A DNA stretch of 64,000 nt from Streptomyces coelicoflavus. GTDB lineage: Bacteria; Actinomycetota; Actinomycetes; Streptomycetales; Streptomycetaceae. Under the pieces are notes generated by a model that had not been told where the DNA came from, did not search any database, and saw nothing but the letters and a program-made list of their open reading frames with translations. Position numbers and translations under genes: made by a program. The stretch is taken from assembly GCF_003112555.1 (NCBI RefSeq), contig NZ_BEWB01000003.1, positions 682,001-746,000 on the forward strand, in the 5' to 3' direction. Below are positions 1 to 7,620 of this stretch, piece after piece. Each line of letters begins with the position of its first letter. Position 1 is the stretch's first letter.

Positions 1-285
1 CTGCTGGAGGAGCGGGTGCGGAAGATCGAGGAGTGGCGTGCCTCCGTCACCGAGTACTACATGCCGGCCGAGGGGCCCGGCCAGTACGGGCACATCGGCG
101 AGATCATGAACTACTGGGTCCACTCGGCCGACTCCGGCGCCGAGTGGACCCGTGGCCTGATCGAACGCGTCCGGGGCGGCGCCTACACCTTCGCCGGTGA
201 GGGCGAGCCGTTCGTCGGCGTGCTCGCCGAGGGCGAGGAGAACCCCTTCGCGGCGGGGCGGCCGCACTACGGGGACGCCCGCTAA
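1..285 (+). CDS. PadR-type transcriptional regulator, C-terminal part
   Basis: Only the last 94 codons are in the window; the gene is open at base 1 and stops at TAA 283-285. The visible part begins with a charged helix (LLEERVRKIEEWRASV) followed by further helical sequence with many aromatic residues. This fits the C-terminal dimerisation domain of long PadR-family repressors; the winged helix would lie upstream of the window. It sits directly before an ABC exporter, and its stop codon is inside a 16-bp site repeated just before the exporter, the arrangement expected of a local repressor of drug efflux. The family call rests on the C-terminal helix and context only. Confidence 0.6.
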   Translation: MLEERVRKIEEWRASVTEYYMPAEGPGQYGHIGEIMNYWVHSADSGAEWTRGLIERVRGGAYTFAGEGEPFVGVLAEGEENPFAAGRPHYGDAR

Positions 286-346
286 TCAAGTTTGACTAAG
301 GCTGGGTGAGGGCATACCTTCGTGGGCCGGTAGTCAAATTTGGCTA
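283..346 (+). promoter_or_regulatory. Exporter promoter flanked by two 16-bp operator-like sites
   Basis: TTGACT (292-297) and TACCTT (315-320) lie 17 bp apart, a good sigma-70-type promoter reading towards the ABC genes. Two near-identical sites, TAATCAAGTTTGACTA (283-298) and TAGTCAAATTTGGCTA (331-346), differ at 3 of 16 positions and share a CAARTTTG core. Site 1 overlaps the -35 box and site 2 lies just past the likely start of transcription. Binding at both would block the promoter. The adjacent PadR-type protein is the obvious candidate, by inference. Confidence 0.6.
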
Positions 347-349
347 GCT

Positions 350-366
350 CTCTCTCGACGAGAGAG
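350..366 (+). other. Perfect palindrome in the exporter leader
   Basis: CTCTCTCG-A-CGAGAGAG is an 8-bp perfect inverted repeat with a one-base centre, followed by two GAGAGAGCGAAG-like direct repeats up to the ribosome binding site. It could be a leader hairpin or a further protein site. The sequence alone does not decide. Confidence 0.35.
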
Positions 367-393
367 CGAAGAGAGAGCGAAGGGGGAGTGACA

Positions 394-1335
394 GTGGCCG
401 ACACGGCGATCACCGTCGAAGGCGCACGCAAGAGGTACGGCAGCAAGAACGCGCTGGACGGGCTCGACCTGACCGTCACGCGCGGCACGGTGCACGGCGT
501 ACTGGGCCCGAACGGAGCCGGCAAGACGACCCTGGTCCGCATCCTGTCCACGCTGCTGCGGCCGGACGCGGGCCGCGTCGAGGTGGCCGGACACGACGTC
601 GTCGCCGAGGCGTACGCGGTACGGCTGCGCATCGGCCTGCTCGGCCAGCACGCGGCGCTCGACGAGGAGCTGGGCGGCCGGCAGAACCTGGAGATGTTCG
701 GCCGCCTGCATCACCTGGGCGCCCGGCGGGCACGCGTGCGTGCCGACGAACTGCTCGCCCGCTTCGGCCTCGCCGACACCGGACGCAAACCGGTCACCGC
801 CTACAGCGGCGGCATGCGGCGCCGCCTCGACCTGGCCGCGTCCCTCATCACCGAACCGGAGGTGCTCTTCCTGGACGAGCCGACCACCGGCCTCGACCCG
901 CGCGGCCGCGCCGAGGTGTGGGACTCGGTCCGCTCCCTGGTCGGCGCCGGCACGACGGTCCTGCTCACCACCCAGTACCTGGAGGAGGCCGACCAGCTCG
1001 CCGACCGCATCTCGGTCGTCGACGCCGGCCGCGTCGTCGCCGACGGCACGGCGGACGAACTCAAGGCCGCCACCGGCGGCGACCGCGTCGACGTCGTCCT
1101 GCGCGACGCCGGTCACCTGGGCGCCGCGGTGGCCCTGCTGCCGCTCACCGGCGTCCGCGTGGACCCCGACCGCCGGCTGCTCAGCGCCCCGGTCACCGAC
1201 CGGATGGCGGCGCTCTCCGGCGTCGTACGGGCGCTGGAGGAGGCCGGTATCGAGGCCGAGGACGTGGCGCTGCGCCGGCCGACCCTGGACGAGGTGTTCC
1301 TGCACCTCACCGACCGCACGAAGGAGGCCGCGTGA
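394..1335 (+). CDS. ABC exporter ATP-binding protein, daunorubicin-resistance (DrrA) type
   Basis: This 313-aa protein is the ATPase half of a drug or lipid exporter. Walker A is GPNGAGKT near residues 38-45, the signature is [12 protein letters not shown], and Walker B is [14 protein letters not shown], followed by a C-terminal region typical of DrrA proteins. The GTG at 394 was chosen because AGGGGG at 381-386 is well spaced from it; a GTG at 388 is too close and in-frame TTG starts further up lie inside the operator. The stop overlaps the permease start by four bases (GTGA), so the two are translationally coupled. The promoter and paired operators upstream suggest repression by the PadR-type neighbour. 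The substrate cannot be read. Confidence 0.9.
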   Translation: MADTAITVEGARKRYGSKNALDGLDLTVTRGTVHGVLGPNGAGKTTLVRILSTLLRPDAGRVEVAGHDVVAEAYAVRLRIGLLGQHAALDEELGGRQNLEMFGRLHHLGARRARVRADELLARFGLADTGRKPVTAYSGGMRRRLDLAASLITEPEVLFLDEPTTGLDPRGRAEVWDSVRSLVGAGTTVLLTTQYLEEADQLADRISVVDAGRVVADGTADELKAATGGDRVDVVLRDAGHLGAAVALLPLTGVRVDPDRRLLSAPVTDRMAALSGVVRALEEAGIEAEDVALRRPTLDEVFLHLTDRTKEAA

Positions 1336-2120
1336 GTACGAGCACCCTCACCCCCACCCCCATGACCCACGCCCTGTCCGACTCCTGGACCATGACCCGC
1401 CGCGAGCTGGCCCGCTGGGGACGGCAGCCGGTGGCGGTCGTCGTCAACCTGGTCTTCCCGGTGATGCTGCTGCTGATGTTCGGCTACCTGGTCGGCGGCG
1501 GCCGTGGCCTGAGCGGCGACTACGTCGACTACCTGGTCCCCGGGATGCTCGCCCTCACCATGGCCTTCGGCCTGGAGGGCACGATGATCGCCGTCACCCG
1601 GGACCTCGACAAGGGCGTCGTCGACCGCTTCCGCTCCCTCCCGATGGCGAACGGCGCGGTCCTGGTCGGCCGCTCCGCCGCCGACATGCTCCAGTCGGTG
1701 CTCGGCCTGACCGTACTGATCGGCGTCGGGTACGCGCTCGGCTGGCGCACCCACGGCGGTCCCGGCGCCTTCCTGGGCGCGGTCGGCCTGCTCCTGCTCT
1801 TCCGCTTCGCCATGCTCTGGATCGGCATCTTCCTGGCCCTGGTGGCCGGGAAGCCGGAGCTGGTGCAGGCGGTGCAGATCCTGGTCTGGCCGGTCGGCTT
1901 CCTCTCCAACGCCTTCGCCGCCCCCGACTCCATGCCCGGCTGGCTGGGCACGGTCGTCGAGTGGAACCCGATGTCCCAGACCGCCACGGCCGTCCGCGAC
2001 CTCTTCGGCGGCCCCGGCGGCGAGTCCGGCCACCTCTGGGCGGCCGTCGCCTGGCCGCTGGCGCTGCTCGCGGTGTTCTTCCCGCTGGCGGTGGCGAGGT
2101 TCGGGCGGCTGAGCCGCTAG
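1332..2120 (+). CDS. ABC-2 family exporter permease (DrrB type)
   Basis: A 262-aa membrane protein with about six hydrophobic segments, beginning after an N-terminal cytoplasmic stretch of about 35 residues (first segment [19 protein letters not shown]). It contains the ABC-2 pattern of a conserved amphipathic stretch ([15 protein letters not shown]) after the second segment and a WNPMSQ motif near the end. It forms the membrane channel for the ATPase encoded upstream, whose gene it overlaps. Its TAG stop (2118-2120) is supplied by the left terminal repeat of the MITE-like element that follows, so the C-terminus may have been reset by that insertion. Confidence 0.9.
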   Translation: MSTSTLTPTPMTHALSDSWTMTRRELARWGRQPVAVVVNLVFPVMLLLMFGYLVGGGRGLSGDYVDYLVPGMLALTMAFGLEGTMIAVTRDLDKGVVDRFRSLPMANGAVLVGRSAADMLQSVLGLTVLIGVGYALGWRTHGGPGAFLGAVGLLLLFRFAMLWIGIFLALVAGKPELVQAVQILVWPVGFLSNAFAAPDSMPGWLGTVVEWNPMSQTATAVRDLFGGPGGESGHLWAAVAWPLALLAVFFPLAVARFGRLSR

Positions 2121-2342
2121 GGGGTGTCGTTTGGATCTTGCCGGGGTCGCGGGGTCTGGCACGCACATCTGCGGCGTTGTCGTCGGTTGTCAACTCCCCC
2201 ACGCTCGACTGCGCTCGCGCGGGGGGACCCCCATCGCGTTGCCGCCCTCCTCCGCCTTGCAGCTGCACGCACCAGACCCCGCTCGGGCCGGCCACAAGAC
2301 ACCGTTGCCTGGAGCCGCCCTGATCCAAACGACACCCCCTAG
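2117..2342. mobile_element. MITE-like element with perfect 21-bp terminal inverted repeats
   Basis: Bases 2117-2137 and 2322-2342 are perfect inverted copies of a 21-bp sequence: outer CTAG, then GGGGTGTCGTTTGGATC. The element is 226 bp and has no credible gene. The outermost CTAG is itself palindromic and may be the target site. Stop codons of both neighbours lie inside the ends: TAG 2118-2120 of the permease and, on the minus strand, TAG 2341-2339 of glutamate decarboxylase. Inside, about 2204-2236, is a GC-rich hairpin-forming block related to repeats elsewhere in the window. This looks like a non-autonomous transposon remnant mobilised by an insertion sequence elsewhere; no transposase is present. 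Confidence 0.7.
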
Positions 2343-3766
2343 TGGTGGAACCCGGTGGCCGCGCCCTTGTCCCGGGTCAGCGGGTGCGGCTGCCGGCGCA
2401 GCTCCGGCAGCAGCCGTTCCAGGTCGTCGAGGAGCAGGTCCGCCATGTCGGCCGAGAAGCCGTTGCGGCACACCACCCGCAGCACGGAGAGGTCCTCGCG
2501 GTGCGGCGGGAAGGTGTACGCCGGCACCAGCCAGCCGCCCTCCCGCAGCCGCCGGGACACGTCGAAGACGTCGTACGCCGTCACGCCGTCGGCCGTCGTG
2601 AAGGCGAACACCGGCAACTGGTCGCCGTGCGTCAGCAGCCGGAAGTCGCCGAGTGCCGCCACCCGCCGCGCGAGCGAGCCCGCGATGTCCCGGGCGTTCT
2701 GCTGCACGGCCCGGTAGCCGTCACGGCCAAGCCGCAGAAAGTTGTAGTACTGCGCGACGACTTGCGCGCCGGGCCGGGAGAAGTTCAGCGCGAAGGTCGG
2801 CATGTGGCCGCCCAGGTAGTTCACGCGGAACACCAGCTCCTCGGGCAGCGCCTCCGCGTCCCGCCACAGTGCCCAGCCCACACCCGGGTAGACCAGCCCG
2901 TACTTGTGCCCCGAGGTGTTGATCGAGGCGACCCGGGGCAGCCGGAAGTCCCACACCAGGTCCTCGTCCAGGAACGGCGCGACCATGCCGCCGGAGGCCC
3001 CGTCGACGTGCACCGGGACGTCCAGGCCGGTCCGCTCATGGAGGGCGTCCAGAGCCGCGCACAGGTCGGCGACCGGCTCGTAGGACCCGTCGAAGGTGGA
3101 GCCCAGGATGCCGACGACCCCGATGGTGTTCTCGTCGCACAGCTCGGCGGCGGCCTGCGGGTCGAGGTGGAAGCGGTCGCCCTCCATCGGGACCTGGCGG
3201 GCCTCCACCTCCCAGAAGTTGCAGAACTTCTCCCAGCAGACCTGGACGTTCACGCCCATCACGAGATTGGGCCGCACGTCCTTCGCCGGATAGCGGTCGG
3301 CGTTGCGCAGCGCCCAGCGCCGCTTCAGCGCCATCCCGGCCAGCATGCACGCCTCGCTGGACCCGGTCGTCGAGCAGCCCACGGCCGCCGACGGGTCGGG
3401 CGCGTGCCACAGGTCGGCGAGCATCGCCACGCAGCGCCGCTCCAGCTCGGCGGTGCGCGGGTACTCGTCCTTGTCGATCATGTTCTTGTCGCGGCACTCG
3501 CTCATCAGCACCCCGGCCTGCGGCTCCATCCAGGTGGTGACGAAGGTGGCCAGGTTCAGCCGCGCGTTGCCGTCCAGCATCAGCTCGTCGTGGACCAGCC
3601 GGTACGCGGTCTCCGGCGGCAGCGGGGAGTCGGGCAGCCGGTGGGAGGGCGGTGCCTCGGTCATGCCGCCGAGCGGGTTCGCCGCCGCGTGGAAGGGGTT
3701 CACGGCGAGCCGGCGCCGCTCACGATCGCTGTCGCGGGACGGGCGCGGGCCCTGGTGCAGTGACAT
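2339..3766 (-). CDS. gadB: Glutamate decarboxylase (PLP-dependent)
   Basis: 475 aa, close to the usual length of about 465. It converts glutamate to GABA and CO2, used in acid resistance and GABA metabolism. The PLP-binding lysine is in SINTSGHKYG (about K288), preceded by PVHVDGASGG with the cofactor-contacting Asp. Other family blocks are CSTTGSSEA and WEKFCNFWEVEAR. The ATG at 3766 (MSLHQG) was chosen; an in-frame extension of 12 codons upstream lacks a ribosome site. The TAG stop lies in the right end of the MITE-like element. No glutamate/GABA antiporter is adjacent. Family assignment is firm. Confidence 0.93.
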   Translation of the reverse strand: MSLHQGPRPSRDSDRERRRLAVNPFHAAANPLGGMTEAPPSHRLPDSPLPPETAYRLVHDELMLDGNARLNLATFVTTWMEPQAGVLMSECRDKNMIDKDEYPRTAELERRCVAMLADLWHAPDPSAAVGCSTTGSSEACMLAGMALKRRWALRNADRYPAKDVRPNLVMGVNVQVCWEKFCNFWEVEARQVPMEGDRFHLDPQAAAELCDENTIGVVGILGSTFDGSYEPVADLCAALDALHERTGLDVPVHVDGASGGMVAPFLDEDLVWDFRLPRVASINTSGHKYGLVYPGVGWALWRDAEALPEELVFRVNYLGGHMPTFALNFSRPGAQVVAQYYNFLRLGRDGYRAVQQNARDIAGSLARRVAALGDFRLLTHGDQLPVFAFTTADGVTAYDVFDVSRRLREGGWLVPAYTFPPHREDLSVLRVVCRNGFSADMADLLLDDLERLLPELRRQPHPLTRDKGAATGFHH

Positions 3767-3826
3767 GCGACCGACGGTAGGCCGGGGACCCGGACCCCGC
3801 ATCCGGGACGGGACCGCGCCGGACCT

Positions 3827-4756
3827 TCAGCGGACCGGTGCGAGACGGCCGGCGTCCGGGTGCCCGGCGCCGAGGCGGGCGGTGAGGAAGCGGGCGGCGC
3901 GGTCGAGTGCGGCGTCCGCCTCGTCGAGGCGGCCGTAGTGGAGTTGGTAGACGTGGGGGAGGCCGGGGCCGACTTCGAGTGTGACCTCGACGTCGGCGGC
4001 GCCCGCGCGGCCGGCCAGCCGGACCGCGTCGTCGAGCAGCACCTCGTTCGCACCGGCCTGCACGAGCAGTGGGGGCAGTCCGGCGAGGTCGGCGAAGACC
4101 GGGCTGGCCAGGGGGGCCGCCCGGTCGCCCGCGCCGACGTAGAGATCGGCGTAGGCGCGCACGTCGGCCTCGGTGAATATGGGATCGGCGCCCTCCTTGG
4201 AACGGATGCTTTCTCCGGCGAGGGTGAGATCGGCCCAGGGGGAGAAGAGGACCGCGGCGGCCGGCTGCGGCAGCCCGGCCTCCCTGGCCGCGAGCAGGGT
4301 GGCGACGCTCAGTCCGCCACCGGCGGAGTCACCGGCCAGGACGAGGTCCCGTGGGTCGGTACCCGTCGACAGCAGCTCGCGATAGGCGGCGAGCCCGTCG
4401 TCGACGGCCGCGGGGAAGGGGTGCTCGGGCGCCAGTCGGTAGTCCAGCGACAGGGCGCGCAGCCCGGCGCGGCGGGCCAGTTCACCGGCCAGCCCCGCGT
4501 GGGTGTCCGGTGAGCCGACGAGGTAGCCGCCGCCGTGCAGGTAGAGCAGTCGGCCGGGGCCGGAGGCCGTGTCCGGCTCCAGCTCCAGGGCCGGCCGTCC
4601 GCCCAGGACGGTCCTGCGGGTGGCCACTCCTTCCGGCGCGGGGCGGGTGAGGGCCGAGGCGAAGGCGTCCCGCTGCTCTTCCGGAGTGGGCGGTGTCTCG
4701 GTGCGAGGGGCGGAACGGAGCAAGGCGTCCAGGGCGTCGCGCTGCTGTCGGGACAT
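3827..4756 (-). CDS. Alpha/beta hydrolase, HSL-type esterase
   Basis: 309-aa cytoplasmic carboxylesterase of the hormone-sensitive-lipase group. It has the oxyanion-hole motif HGGGY, the nucleophile elbow GDSAGG, and a late GLPHVYQ supplying the catalytic histidine. The ATG at 4756 is preceded by GGAGG at a five-base spacing, so it was preferred to an ATG at 4768 and to longer forms that run through the operator region. It is transcribed away from a MarR gene across three palindromic sites, so its expression is probably set by that regulator. Substrate unknown; short acyl esters are usual for the group. Confidence 0.88.
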   Translation of the reverse strand: MSRQQRDALDALLRSAPRTETPPTPEEQRDAFASALTRPAPEGVATRRTVLGGRPALELEPDTASGPGRLLYLHGGGYLVGSPDTHAGLAGELARRAGLRALSLDYRLAPEHPFPAAVDDGLAAYRELLSTGTDPRDLVLAGDSAGGGLSVATLLAAREAGLPQPAAAVLFSPWADLTLAGESIRSKEGADPIFTEADVRAYADLYVGAGDRAAPLASPVFADLAGLPPLLVQAGANEVLLDDAVRLAGRAGAADVEVTLEVGPGLPHVYQLHYGRLDEADAALDRAARFLTARLGAGHPDAGRLAPVR

Positions 4757-4787
4757 GTGGGCCTCCATGGGTCGGCGTGCGAGAATA

Positions 4788-4849
4788 GATTCCTGGGAAT
4801 CCATCCGTTCGGGCCAACCGTATTCCGGGGAATATGATTCCTGGGAATC
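4788..4849. promoter_or_regulatory. Three MarR-type operators between divergent esterase and marR
   Basis: GATTCCTGGGAATC occurs twice (4788-4801 and 4836-4849), and a variant TATTCCGGGGAATA lies at 4821-4834, one base from the second copy. All are dyads ATTCC-NN/NNN-GGAAT of the size MarR dimers bind. They fill the space between the divergent starts, so one regulator could silence both its own gene and the esterase. Confidence 0.7.
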
Positions 4850-4862
4850 TACTGGAGGTTCT

Positions 4863-5309
4863 GTGAGCCACATCACCCCGGCTTTCGTCGACCTGGTCCG
4901 CGTCGAGACCCGGCTCTACAACGCGGTGAGCGCCCGGCTGCGGGACGAACAGGGGGTGAGCATCGGACAGTTCGAGTTTCTGGAGATCATCGACCGCTTG
5001 CCGGGGTGCCGCGTGCTCGACATCGTCGGCGAACTGGCGATCACCGTGGGGGCCGTCAGCAAGGCGGTCGACCGGCTGGTGGCCGCGGGCTGGTGCCGGC
5101 GGGTGGCACACCCCCAGGACCGCCGCTCGTCCGTGCTCCGCCTCACCGATGAGGGGGCCCGGCGGCTGGCGGCTTCCCGCCCGGTGGTCGAGAGTGCGCT
5201 CGTCTCGCTGACCGCGGGGGTCTCGCCCGAGGAGCTGAGCCGTGTCGCCTCGACCCTGGCCACGCTCCGCGCGGCCCTCGAGGCCGGCTCCCACGGCAGC
5301 CCGGGCTGA
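4863..5309 (+). CDS. MarR-family transcriptional regulator
   Basis: 148 aa. The winged-helix region runs about residues 35-100 with the recognition segment TVGAVSKAVDRLVAAGW and the wing RVAHPQDRRSSVLRLTDEG, diagnostic for MarR. The GTG at 4863 has GGAGG at 4854-4858. It is divergent from an esterase, with three ATTCC/GGAAT dyads between, and most likely represses both genes until a small ligand, perhaps an ester or phenolic, is bound. The ligand is not predictable from sequence. Confidence 0.9.
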   Translation: MSHITPAFVDLVRVETRLYNAVSARLRDEQGVSIGQFEFLEIIDRLPGCRVLDIVGELAITVGAVSKAVDRLVAAGWCRRVAHPQDRRSSVLRLTDEGARRLAASRPVVESALVSLTAGVSPEELSRVASTLATLRAALEAGSHGSPG

Positions 5310-5361
5310 GGGAGCCGACGCCTCGTGGCGGCTCGCGGCGTGGCCCGCGGAACGTTCGGGC

Positions 5362-5392
5362 TTGCACCTCACGTCACGTGAGGGGGCAGCGT
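5362..5392 (+). promoter_or_regulatory. tipA promoter with TipAL operator
   Basis: TTGCAC (5362-5367) and CAGCGT (5387-5392) are 19 bp apart, the overlong spacer of MerR-activated promoters. A perfect inverted repeat CCTCACGT-C-ACGTGAGG (5367-5383) fills the spacer. This agrees with the published thiostrepton-induced tipA promoter as I recall it. AAGGGAG at 5407-5413 is the ribosome site. Confidence 0.88.
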
Positions 5393-5418
5393 GGAGGGCG
5401 TCAGAGAAGGGAGCGGAA

Positions 5419-6180
5419 GTGAGCTACTCCGTGGGACAGGTGGCCGGCTTCGCCGGAGTGACGGTGCGCACGCTGCACCACTACGACGACATCGGCCTGC
5501 TCGTACCGAGCGAGCGCAGCCACGCGGGCCACCGGCGCTACAGCGACGCCGACCTCGACCGGTTGCAGCAGATCCTGTTCTACCGGGAGCTGGGCTTCCC
5601 GCTCGACGAGGTCGCCGCCCTGCTCGACGACCCGGCCGCGGACCCGCGCGCGCACCTGCGCCGCCAGCACGAGCTGCTGTCCGCCCGGATCGAGAAGCTG
5701 AAGAAGATGGCGGCGGCCGTGGAGCAGGCCATGGAGGCACGCAGCATGGGAATCAACCTCACCCCGGAGGAGAAGTTCGAGGTCTTCGGCGACTTCGACC
5801 CCGACCAGTACGAGGAGGAGGTCCAGGAACGCTGGGGCGACACCGACGCCTACCGCCAGTCCAAGGAGAAGACCGCCTCGTACACCAAGGAGGACTGGCA
5901 GCGCATCCAGGACGAGGCCGACGAGCTCACCCGGCGCTTCGTGGCCCTGATGGAGGCCGGTGAGCCCGCCGACTCCGAGGGGGCCATGGACGCCGCCGAG
6001 GACCACCGGCAGGGCATCGCCCGCAACCACTACGACTGCGGGTACGAGATGCACACCTGCCTGGGCGACATGTACGTCTCGGACGAACGTTTCACGCGGA
6101 ACATCGACGCCGCCAAGCCGGGCCTCGCCGCCTACATGCGCGACGCGATCCTCGGCAACGCCGTCCGGCACACCCCCTGA
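5419..6180 (+). CDS. tipA: Thiopeptide-responsive MerR-family activator TipA (TipAL/TipAS)
   Basis: 253 aa, the exact length of TipAL. Residues 1-70 are a MerR helix-turn-helix (YSVGQVAGFAGVTVRTLHHY), 75-110 a coiled-coil dimer helix, and 110-253 the TipAS drug-binding domain. An internal ATG at 5746 is codon 110 (MGINLTPEEK), the known independent start of TipAS. Cys207 and Cys214 (DCGYEMHTC) are both present; the latter is the known site of covalent thiopeptide attachment. The protein activates its own promoter when bound to thiostrepton-like antibiotics. GTG start chosen by ribosome site and length. Confidence 0.96.
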   Translation: MSYSVGQVAGFAGVTVRTLHHYDDIGLLVPSERSHAGHRRYSDADLDRLQQILFYRELGFPLDEVAALLDDPAADPRAHLRRQHELLSARIEKLKKMAAAVEQAMEARSMGINLTPEEKFEVFGDFDPDQYEEEVQERWGDTDAYRQSKEKTASYTKEDWQRIQDEADELTRRFVALMEAGEPADSEGAMDAAEDHRQGIARNHYDCGYEMHTCLGDMYVSDERFTRNIDAAKPGLAAYMRDAILGNAVRHTP

Positions 6181-6226
6181 GCGGTGGTCGTGGCCCGGGC
6201 CTCCCGCCCGGTCTCACCCCCGCGGC

Positions 6227-6592
6227 TCACTCCCGGGTCACGACCACCGCCGTCCCGTAGGCGCACACCTCGGTGCCCACGTCGGCCGCCTCCGTCACGT
6301 CGAAGCGGAAGGACAGCACCGCGTTCGCACCCCGGGCGCTCGCCTGCTCGACCAGCCGCTCCATCGCCTGGTTGCGGGTCTCGACCAGTGTCTTGGTGAG
6401 ACCGCGCAGCTCACCGCCGACCAGCGACTTCAGCCCGGCACCGATCTGGCTCCCCAGGTGCCGGGAGCGCACGGTCAGCCCGAAGACCTCTCCGAGCACC
6501 TCCTGCACCCGGTGGCCCGGCAGATCGTTGGTCGTCACGACGAGCACGTCGGGCTGCGGGCCCTGGCCGCCGCCGTATTCTTCAATACCCAT
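6227..6592 (-). CDS. YbjQ / UPF0145 family protein
   Basis: 121 aa, about the normal family length. Family hallmarks are LVVTTNDLPGHRVQEVLGEVFGLTVRS near the start, the middle GLTKTLVETRNQAMERLVEQA and ANAVLSFRFDV, and a C-terminal GTAVVV strand. These small cytoplasmic proteins form pentamers annotated as putative heavy-metal-binding; no biochemical role is established. The only cysteine is near the C-terminus. ATG at 6592 is the first plausible start. It is divergent from the DedA gene, 135 bp away. Confidence 0.85.
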   Translation of the reverse strand: MGIEEYGGGQGPQPDVLVVTTNDLPGHRVQEVLGEVFGLTVRSRHLGSQIGAGLKSLVGGELRGLTKTLVETRNQAMERLVEQASARGANAVLSFRFDVTEAADVGTEVCAYGTAVVVTRE

Positions 6593-6727
6593 GGTTCTCA
6601 GGTTTCCCCGGGAAACGTCACGGCGCACCCCAAGACGCCCCGTGGAACCTGGGGCACCGCGGCTGCGTTGTACGTTTGGGCAGCCAGGTCCAGCCCGCCT
6701 CCCCCCAGCAGCAGGAGCCACAATCCC

Positions 6728-7612
6728 GTGACCACCCTTGCGCTCGGTCCCGAGTGGATCAGCCCGGACTATCTGATCGAGACGTTCAGTCTGCCCGGCA
6801 TCCTGCTCATCGTCTTCGCCGAGTCAGGACTCTTCGCGTTCCTGCCCGGCGACTCGCTGCTGTTCACCGCGGGTCTCTTCGTCGCCCAGGGCGAGTACAT
6901 CAGCCAGCCGCTGTGGCTGGTGTGCACCCTGATCGTGGCCGCCGCCGTCCTCGGCGACCAAGTCGGCTACATGATCGGCAAGTTCTTCGGTCCCAAGCTC
7001 TTCAGCCGGCCCAACTCCAAGCTCTTCAAACAGGAGAACCTGGAGAAGGCGCACGAGTTCATGGAGAAGTACGGCCCCAAGGCGATCGTCCTGGCCCGCT
7101 TCGTGCCCATCGTGCGCACCTTCGCCCCGATCGTGGCGGGCGCCGGCCGCATGAAGTACCGCACCTTCCTCACGTACAACGTCGTCGGCGGCGTCGCCTG
7201 GGGCACCGGTGTCACCCTCGCGGGCTACTGGCTCGGCCAGATCGAGTTCATCCGGGCCCACGTCGAGGGCATCCTCGTCCTGATCATCGTGATCTCCGTC
7301 GTCCCGATCGCCATCGAGTACCTGCGGGAACGCAAGAAGAAGCAGCGCGCCGCCGAGGCCGCCCCGACCCCGCCGGCCGCCCAGCAGCACCGGCCCCAGC
7401 CCTCGTACCCGGTCATGGACGACGCGACGACCCAGCTCCGCCGGGTCGACCCGTACGACCAGCCGCAGCAGCAGTACGACCAGGGCTACGGCAACCAGCC
7501 CTACGGCGGTCAGCAGCCCCCGCAGCAGCCGTACGCCCAGCAGTACCCGCAGGGCTACGGCGATCAGCCGCAGCAGTACGGCGACCAGTACCCGTACAAC
7601 CAGGGCCGCTAG
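6728..7612 (+). CDS. DedA-family membrane protein with Tyr/Gln/Gly/Pro-rich tail
   Basis: 294 aa. The first 215 residues are a DedA/SNARE-associated domain, with the motifs FAESGLFAFLPGDSLLF, GDQVGYMIGKFFGP and KAIVLARFVPIVRTFAPIVAGAG plus terminal hydrophobic helices. DedA proteins act in lipid-carrier flipping and membrane homeostasis. The last 70 or so residues are hydrophilic and made almost only of Tyr, Gln, Gly, Pro, Asp and Asn (YGNQPYGGQQ, YPQGYGDQPQ), unusual for the family and like a low-complexity, prion-like tail. GTG 6728 has AGGAG at 6713-6717. Core call firm; function of the tail unknown. Confidence 0.9.
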   Translation: MTTLALGPEWISPDYLIETFSLPGILLIVFAESGLFAFLPGDSLLFTAGLFVAQGEYISQPLWLVCTLIVAAAVLGDQVGYMIGKFFGPKLFSRPNSKLFKQENLEKAHEFMEKYGPKAIVLARFVPIVRTFAPIVAGAGRMKYRTFLTYNVVGGVAWGTGVTLAGYWLGQIEFIRAHVEGILVLIIVISVVPIAIEYLRERKKKQRAAEAAPTPPAAQQHRPQPSYPVMDDATTQLRRVDPYDQPQQQYDQGYGNQPYGGQQPPQQPYAQQYPQGYGDQPQQYGDQYPYNQGR

Positions 7613-7620
7613 GACAGGCC

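Noticed and set aside
2121..2338. Small coding frames inside the MITE-like element
   Set aside because: Frames on both strands lack ribosome sites and arise from the inverted structure. The two 72-codon frames share their first residues only because of the terminal repeats.
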